Shown here: positions 60,211 to 64,000 of the stretch, in pieces
Layout: each line of letters begins with the position of its first letter
How positions within the stretch are numbered: the stretch's first letter is position 1
Assembly: GCA_030867875.1 (NCBI GenBank)
Contig: JAOWCC010001634.1
Coordinates: 101,721,321 to 101,785,320 of the forward strand
Source of the DNA: Actinernus sp. WN-2022
Taxonomy: Eukaryota; Cnidaria; Anthozoa; Actiniaria; Actinernidae
Direction: 5' to 3'
Length of the DNA: 64,000 bases
Made by a program: the position numbers and the translations under genes
Notes under the pieces: model-generated
Seen by the model: only the letters and a program-made list of their open reading frames with translations
What the model was told of the DNA's origin: nothing
Databases searched by the model: none

Positions 60211-60738
60211 TTAAAAAGGACGCCAATTTAAAGGCGGTTTTTGGGCGGAGCCTGTGCCAAAAGAGAGGCGGCGGATGCCCCCACGGGGGAAGGCTTTGTA
60301 GGGGGTCCTGGAGAACGGTGTTTCCTCTCGGCGGGGCGGGAGATCTTTGTAAGGGGTGGATAGTAGGGGTTCTTGAAGCGCGGCGGTTCGTTTAGGCCGG
60401 GGCGTGTACTCTTTCTTCTTGGAGATGAGATCCCGGGGGTGGCGGACGAGATCTTTAGGTATTTTTTCTTCCGCTAGAAATTGCATGAAATCACGGTAGC
60501 CGGGCGACGTGCGGGTGGAAGAAGGATGCACCGCTTCTTTAATCAAATCGGCGATTTGACTGCCCGGCAGGGTTTGCCCGTAGAGTTTCACTTCCCCTTG
60601 CGCATTCCAGGTAATTTTCTGGGCTCCTTTCAACTTCAACAGATTGACCAGCACCGACGCTAAAGGTTTGCTGGAGGGAGGTACGCGGCGCAAAGCACCC
60701 CTTTGGCTCTGGGTTAACACTTTTGCCGCCACGGCCAT
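60211..60738 (-). CDS. conserved adintovirus/Polinton virion-block protein (175 aa)
   Basis: The N-terminal half contains NLLKLKGAQKITWNAQGEV and a LPGSQIADLIKEAV segment followed by PGYRDFMQFLAEEKIPKDLV. I recall this arrangement (W-N-x-x-G-E and PGS-x-I-x-DL) in small proteins of invertebrate Polinton-like elements. The C-terminal half is basic, proline-rich and repetitive (two copies each of TPYK and PRR-type words) and probably disordered. It may bind nucleic acid or capsid. Spacing to the pX-like gene upstream is 21 bp. Function unknown. Confidence 0.75.
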   Translation of the reverse strand: MAVAAKVLTQSQRGALRRVPPSSKPLASVLVNLLKLKGAQKITWNAQGEVKLYGQTLPGSQIADLIKEAVHPSSTRTSPGYRDFMQFLAEEKIPKDLVRHPRDLISKKKEYTPRPKRTAALQEPLLSTPYKDLPPRREETPFSRTPYKAFPRGGIRRLSFGTGSAQKPPLNWRPF

Positions 60739-60759
60739 GAAGGGACTAGGTTCAATGGT

Positions 60760-61362
60760 TTAGCGACGTCGGACGTATTTTTGAAGTAAATCCTGAAACT
60801 GGTCTGCGCTTGCCGGTTTCTCTGGGGTTTCTAGGACCTGCGCCATGGCCTTTTGGTACTGACTGAGCACTTTAACCCCTTTGGTCGTGTCCACACGAAG
60901 CTTTTGTTCCAACCACCGCATGGACTCTTCCGGCACCAAGACCATGCGCATAGGGTTGGCCGCCTCGGCCTCTTTCATCGCTTTTTTCGTTTGTGTCGCT
61001 TCACTGACCATCGCGGCAATGAGGGCAGCGGTCGTGAAAATGAACCCTCCCCGCTGGCCCACGGCCTTTTTAAGCTTGGCTTTCTGCAACGCTGTCGAGG
61101 AGGAGAGCAGAATCCTTTTCCTCACGGCCGGCGACAGGGCTTTGTTGGCTATTTTTCGAAGTTTCGATTTGATGGGGGCAAAAATTTTCTTCGCGCGGGC
61201 GCCTATCGGAAAAGTCCCGAGCAAGGCGTTGTGCACCACTTCGCTGACGGCGTTGATTTGATGTTGGCTCGCGGCCCGGATGAGTTTCTTTTTCTGACCG
61301 AGATCCGCTTTGGCAAATTGACGGAGGAACGTGGCGCTGCGTTGAAGCAAGGGGGAGGCCAT
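60760..61362 (-). CDS. pX-like virion core or membrane protein (200 aa)
   Basis: The start is ATG 61362 (MASPLLQRS), the first ATG in the frame. A basic N-terminal half (KKLIRAASQHQINAVSEVVHN, KKIFAPIKSKLRKIANK) leads to a glycine-hydrophobic segment at about 105-118 (GQRGGFIFTTAALIAAM), resembling the GG-containing processing or membrane region of adenovirus pX and adintovirus X proteins. The C-terminal half has MVLVPEESMRWLEQKL and a helical end KYVRRR. Adenain-type proteases cut such precursors at Gly-Gly sites, and the element encodes one at 62456-62989. pX assignment is by resemblance only. Confidence 0.65.
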   Translation of the reverse strand: MASPLLQRSATFLRQFAKADLGQKKKLIRAASQHQINAVSEVVHNALLGTFPIGARAKKIFAPIKSKLRKIANKALSPAVRKRILLSSSTALQKAKLKKAVGQRGGFIFTTAALIAAMVSEATQTKKAMKEAEAANPMRMVLVPEESMRWLEQKLRVDTTKGVKVLSQYQKAMAQVLETPEKPASADQFQDLLQKYVRRR

Positions 61363-61437
61363 CACCACAACTGAACGGATTCCCTGGGGGGCTTAGCCTA
61401 TAAAGTTATTCCAATCCACTTTGTTCCCCTTCACCAC

Positions 61438-62397
61438 TCAGGACCTTGAAAAAGGAGGATGGAAGGTTGTTTTGCTGTTGGGCCTTTTCCACACCGCACC
61501 ACGAAGTGATTGGGATGGGACGCGGCCCTTTGTTTTTTTCACTCTTTTGGCCGTCTTCTTCTTCTTGGAGCCTCCTCGTTGTTGGCTCTTTCGTAGTTGT
61601 TGTTGCATCGTTTTGGCGGTGTTGGCAAAAAAATGGGGCTTTCCTCGTTGTTGGTACATCGCTTTACCGATGTTGCCCATAACGTCAAGGCTAGGTTTTA
61701 TCATGGGGGTAATTTCCTTCTTCAGTTCCGCCCAAATACCCCCTCCCTTTTGATCTTCCTCCAGCACGTAGGCGTGATGCTGTTTTCCCTCCTCGGAGAA
61801 AATGTTGGTGCGCAACCGGATTTGGGGTGGGGTCCTGGGGTGCAAATCGAAGAGGAGGTAGCCAAAGGGGCGTTGGGTCGCGTCCTGGTAGGCCCGCATC
61901 ACTGCCGGGACTTGCCCCGGAAAGGCCTGCTCGGCCAATTTCCGGACTTGCAACGAATCCCGGGCGTTTTTAAAAGCCACCAGGTAGTGGGCGTTGATGG
62001 AAATGGTGCGCGCGTACTTGCCTGGGGGGAAAATGTTCTGGGTCAGGTACAGCACGGAAATGTTGTGGTGGTGCGAGCCTTTGGTGAACAGGTCCACCAC
62101 CCGCTCGTCCTTGGAGCCTTCTTTCATCAAATCGTCCAGGATCAAGAGGCCCGGCTTGCCGCGAAAGGGGGCGTACGGATCGTCGGGAAGCCCCGCCACA
62201 AATTTCACCCCCAATTGTTTTTGCATGGCTGTGAAACGGGATTGCCAGGCGCTGCCATAGCAGTACACGATCGTGAGGGGTGGTTGGGTGAAATGGGATT
62301 TCACATGGTGCAGGAATCTTTCGGTGAACACCGTTTTCCCCGATTGACTCTGACCCGTGATCAAGATATTGCAGGGCGCTTGGAAACGGACATCCAT
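61438..62397 (-). CDS. genome-packaging ATPase (FtsK/HerA-like)
   Basis: A 319-residue ATPase with Walker A GQSQSGKT at 15-22, Walker B LLILDDLM with D88-D89, and the sensor-type YLTQNIF at 117-123. The C-terminal 50 residues are strongly basic (GGSKKKKTAKRVKKTKGR) and may be a DNA-binding tail or a nuclear signal. It is longer than the left element's ATPase and only generally similar to it (different P-loop residues). It lies between the protease and the pX-like gene, as in adintoviruses. It would package the viral DNA. Confidence 0.94.
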   Translation of the reverse strand: MDVRFQAPCNILITGQSQSGKTVFTERFLHHVKSHFTQPPLTIVYCYGSAWQSRFTAMQKQLGVKFVAGLPDDPYAPFRGKPGLLILDDLMKEGSKDERVVDLFTKGSHHHNISVLYLTQNIFPPGKYARTISINAHYLVAFKNARDSLQVRKLAEQAFPGQVPAVMRAYQDATQRPFGYLLFDLHPRTPPQIRLRTNIFSEEGKQHHAYVLEEDQKGGGIWAELKKEITPMIKPSLDVMGNIGKAMYQQRGKPHFFANTAKTMQQQLRKSQQRGGSKKKKTAKRVKKTKGRVPSQSLRGAVWKRPNSKTTFHPPFSRS

Positions 62398-62455
62398 TGC
62401 GCCTCACACCCTTCCCAAGAATAACAAGACATTGAGGTGGGGAACTTGTTTTATT

Positions 62456-62989
62456 TTATTTTTTAGTGTCTCTCAAACTGATAACACATTGATCGTGAAG
62501 GTCTTGCTGCTGCCACCGCGCCACACTCCGGCGCTGGTACTGGCGCTGCCATGCTTGGAGGGCCCGGTCCCTGGTTGTCTTGGTCTTCCACCGCTGGAGA
62601 TTCTGCAGGACCTCCGCCAGGGTCCGTCCGTGGGCTCGGCGCAGGAGGTAGTACAGGCAATAACTGCCGCACACGTTGGACTTGTTCCCTTGCAACATCA
62701 CGTTGTTTTCCCTATGTTGGGCGTTCCCCTGCCGCACGTACTCTTGCAACCCGTAATAAGAGGCGGGAAAGCCATAACTGTCGAAGAATTCATTCAGGCC
62801 TTGGCGCGGAAAATAAAAGGCCAACCAATGGGTGCCTGGTCCGTCGGCGTTGTCGGTATTGAGAATGAACGAGGCGGGGCGGGTCACGCGGCGGGGCCGT
62901 AGGTCCATGGGAAACACGCCCCGAAACGAGGCGCGGAGCCACCAATCGTGACGGGCCAAGACCGCCAATTGCGACGTGTAGGTGGTCAT
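62456..62989 (-). CDS. pro: adenain-like maturation cysteine protease
   Basis: This 177-residue enzyme has the adenovirus-protease triad: His54 in GTHWLAFYF, Asp70 in NEFFDSYGFP, and Cys107 in KSNVCGSYCLYYL, plus Gln100 for the oxyanion hole (MLQGNKSN). Length is a little below the adenoviral enzyme (about 204). It would cleave capsid and core precursors at consensus sites during maturation. It follows the major capsid gene with one base between stop and start (TAA G ATG). Its stop overlaps AATAAA-type words at 62450-62462 on the minus strand that may end capsid/protease transcripts. The left element has no such enzyme. Confidence 0.93.
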   Translation of the reverse strand: MTTYTSQLAVLARHDWWLRASFRGVFPMDLRPRRVTRPASFILNTDNADGPGTHWLAFYFPRQGLNEFFDSYGFPASYYGLQEYVRQGNAQHRENNVMLQGNKSNVCGSYCLYYLLRRAHGRTLAEVLQNLQRWKTKTTRDRALQAWQRQYQRRSVARWQQQDLHDQCVISLRDTKK

Positions 62990-62990
62990 C

Positions 62991-64000
62991 TTACAACTTT
63001 TTCACTTCTCGGCTGCTGTTGATTTCGTACGCGGCATCAAACTCGCAGTTCACGTACACGGATAGGGTCTCGGCGACGCCTGCTGCAAACTGAAGCCGGA
63101 TGCCCAACGTCCCGTACTGTTGTATGTTCATGTGCGAGGCGCTGCCACTGCCGTCCGGGGTGAAGTCAAAACACAGGATGGCGTAGCCCTTGTCCCAATC
63201 GGTCCGGGTAACATCAATCCCATGGTTGGCGTTCATGGCGCCTTGGGACAGGAACAAGGTATTGTAACCGTCCAGGGTTTTCCCAGTCGCAAATTCGAGG
63301 CGGGAGAAGGGGGTGGGTGTGCCGTCGATCGTGACCGTCGCGCGGGTCATCCCGAACCTTTGGAAATGGAAGGGGTTCTTTTTCAGAGCCCCCAAACTGT
63401 TCGCACTCCCCATCAAGGCAAGTCGCATGCGTCGGGGGATGCGTCCGCCCAGGAAATCCGTTTTCTCAAAGGTAGTGTCCCCCAGGGAAATGGTGAACAT
63501 CCGTTCTTCTTCGCTGTTGTAAGGGTAGAGGACGGGCTGGGACACGAGTTTCACTTCGACGCTCTTCATGAAGTCCTTGTTGCAGACACTGACGCGGCGG
63601 AAGAAAGTGACCCGCTTCAGCACGATTTTGGCGGCGGCCGCTTCCGCCGCCGCACTGTCCCCCATGAGGGCGAAGGCGTTGCTGGCGGGGGTGAGGCGGA
63701 ATTCTAGGGGCACTCCGTTGAGGAGTAGTTTGTTGGTGAATGCTGCGTCAATGTAAAACATCCCGGTCAGTTCCACCACGTTGCTGTCCTTGACGTAAGC
63801 CGCCCGCGTAGTAAACCCTACGTTGTCCCCGGCGATGTCGAAAGCATCCATGGAACCGGCTACGTCTTTGTAGTACAACCCCGAGGTCAGGTAGGATTTC
63901 TTGGCGTCTGGAGAATAGTTGAGCAGGGTGCTGAGGTAGGCTTTGTAGGGGTAGGTTTTGGTGCTCATGGTCATCCATTCCCCGTTCAAGGCCATGTCTA
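62991..64000 (-). CDS. mcp: major capsid protein (hexon-like), N-terminus outside window
   Basis: At least 335 residues are visible; the frame is open at the window end and the Met at 63995 is probably internal. The segment TYPYKAYLSTLLNYSPDAKK followed by LTSGLYYKDVAGSMD is the hallmark of the capsid family annotated in animal genomes as F54H12.2-like, the double jelly-roll major capsid protein of Polintons and adintoviruses. LLLNGVPLEFRLTP and a strand-rich C-terminus (LGIRLQFAAGVAETLSVYVNCEFD) follow. It forms the icosahedral shell. Unlike the left element's capsid candidate, this one is of the adintovirus type. No breaks are visible. Confidence 0.9.
   Translation of the reverse strand, partial: DMALNGEWMTMSTKTYPYKAYLSTLLNYSPDAKKSYLTSGLYYKDVAGSMDAFDIAGDNVGFTTRAAYVKDSNVVELTGMFYIDAAFTNKLLLNGVPLEFRLTPASNAFALMGDSAAAEAAAAKIVLKRVTFFRRVSVCNKDFMKSVEVKLVSQPVLYPYNSEEERMFTISLGDTTFEKTDFLGGRIPRRMRLALMGSANSLGALKKNPFHFQRFGMTRATVTIDGTPTPFSRLEFATGKTLDGYNTLFLSQGAMNANHGIDVTRTDWDKGYAILCFDFTPDGSGSASHMNIQQYGTLGIRLQFAAGVAETLSVYVNCEFDAAYEINSSREVKKL

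Noticed and set aside
59965..60231. 88-codon plus-strand ORF
   Set aside because: It is the reverse strand of the basic core-like ORF; hydrophobic residues mirror lysine/arginine codons.
61597..62424. 275-codon plus-strand ORF
   Set aside because: It lies antisense to the packaging ATPase with clear Walker motifs; GC-rich coding DNA makes long shadows.

Overview
The window reads as metazoan genomic DNA, most likely from an aquatic invertebrate and perhaps a cnidarian. The reasons are non-LTR retrotransposons ending in GCGCTNTATAAATAAA-ATT tails, many short inverted-repeat (MITE/foldback) elements, an intronless rhodopsin-like GPCR gene, and two integrated dsDNA virus-like elements whose protein families I associate with cnidarian genomes. 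The host assignment is inference.

Left element (1 to about 15,060): a Polinton/Maverick-type element cut off by the window at its left end. It has a protein-primed family B DNA polymerase (split by a LINE fragment with a target-site duplication), a DDE integrase, a packaging ATPase, a probable major capsid protein, a set of small virion or membrane proteins, and a transcription group: a TFIIB-like protein, a Cys-rich protein and a TFIIS-like factor. Genes are packed with overlapping stop and start codons and divergent promoters. No introns and no adenain-type protease were found.

Middle (about 15,060 to 49,980): mostly mobile DNA. There are three non-LTR retrotransposon remnants, a 2.3-kb inverted-repeat element, a 6.9-kb foldback element with a LINE inside one arm, five TTAA-flanked inverted-repeat elements (two nested pairs), a 35-bp minisatellite split by one of these, a 5.3-kb element with a 6-bp target-site duplication that splits another tandem array, and a 108-bp mini-element. 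The GPCR at 37,425-38,483 is the only convincing host gene.

Right element (about 49,980 to beyond 64,000): a second, GC-richer, adintovirus/Polinton-like provirus. It starts with an array of CCAAT-box repeats and a TATA box driving a GRF-zinc-finger gene and a second early gene joined by an ATGA overlap. On the minus strand follows an apparently spliced early region whose phase-0 exons encode an F-box-like protein and two duplicated RING-like domains. Next is a plus-strand DNA polymerase gene made of two exons, with an acidic N-terminal exon and a 300-nt intron holding a tRNA-like sequence. The minus-strand virion block runs from the window end: major capsid protein (N-terminus outside), adenain-like protease, packaging ATPase, a pX-like protein and several small proteins. 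TATA boxes, GT-AG introns and AATAAA signals imply nuclear Pol II expression, in contrast with the intronless left element that carries its own transcription-factor homologues.
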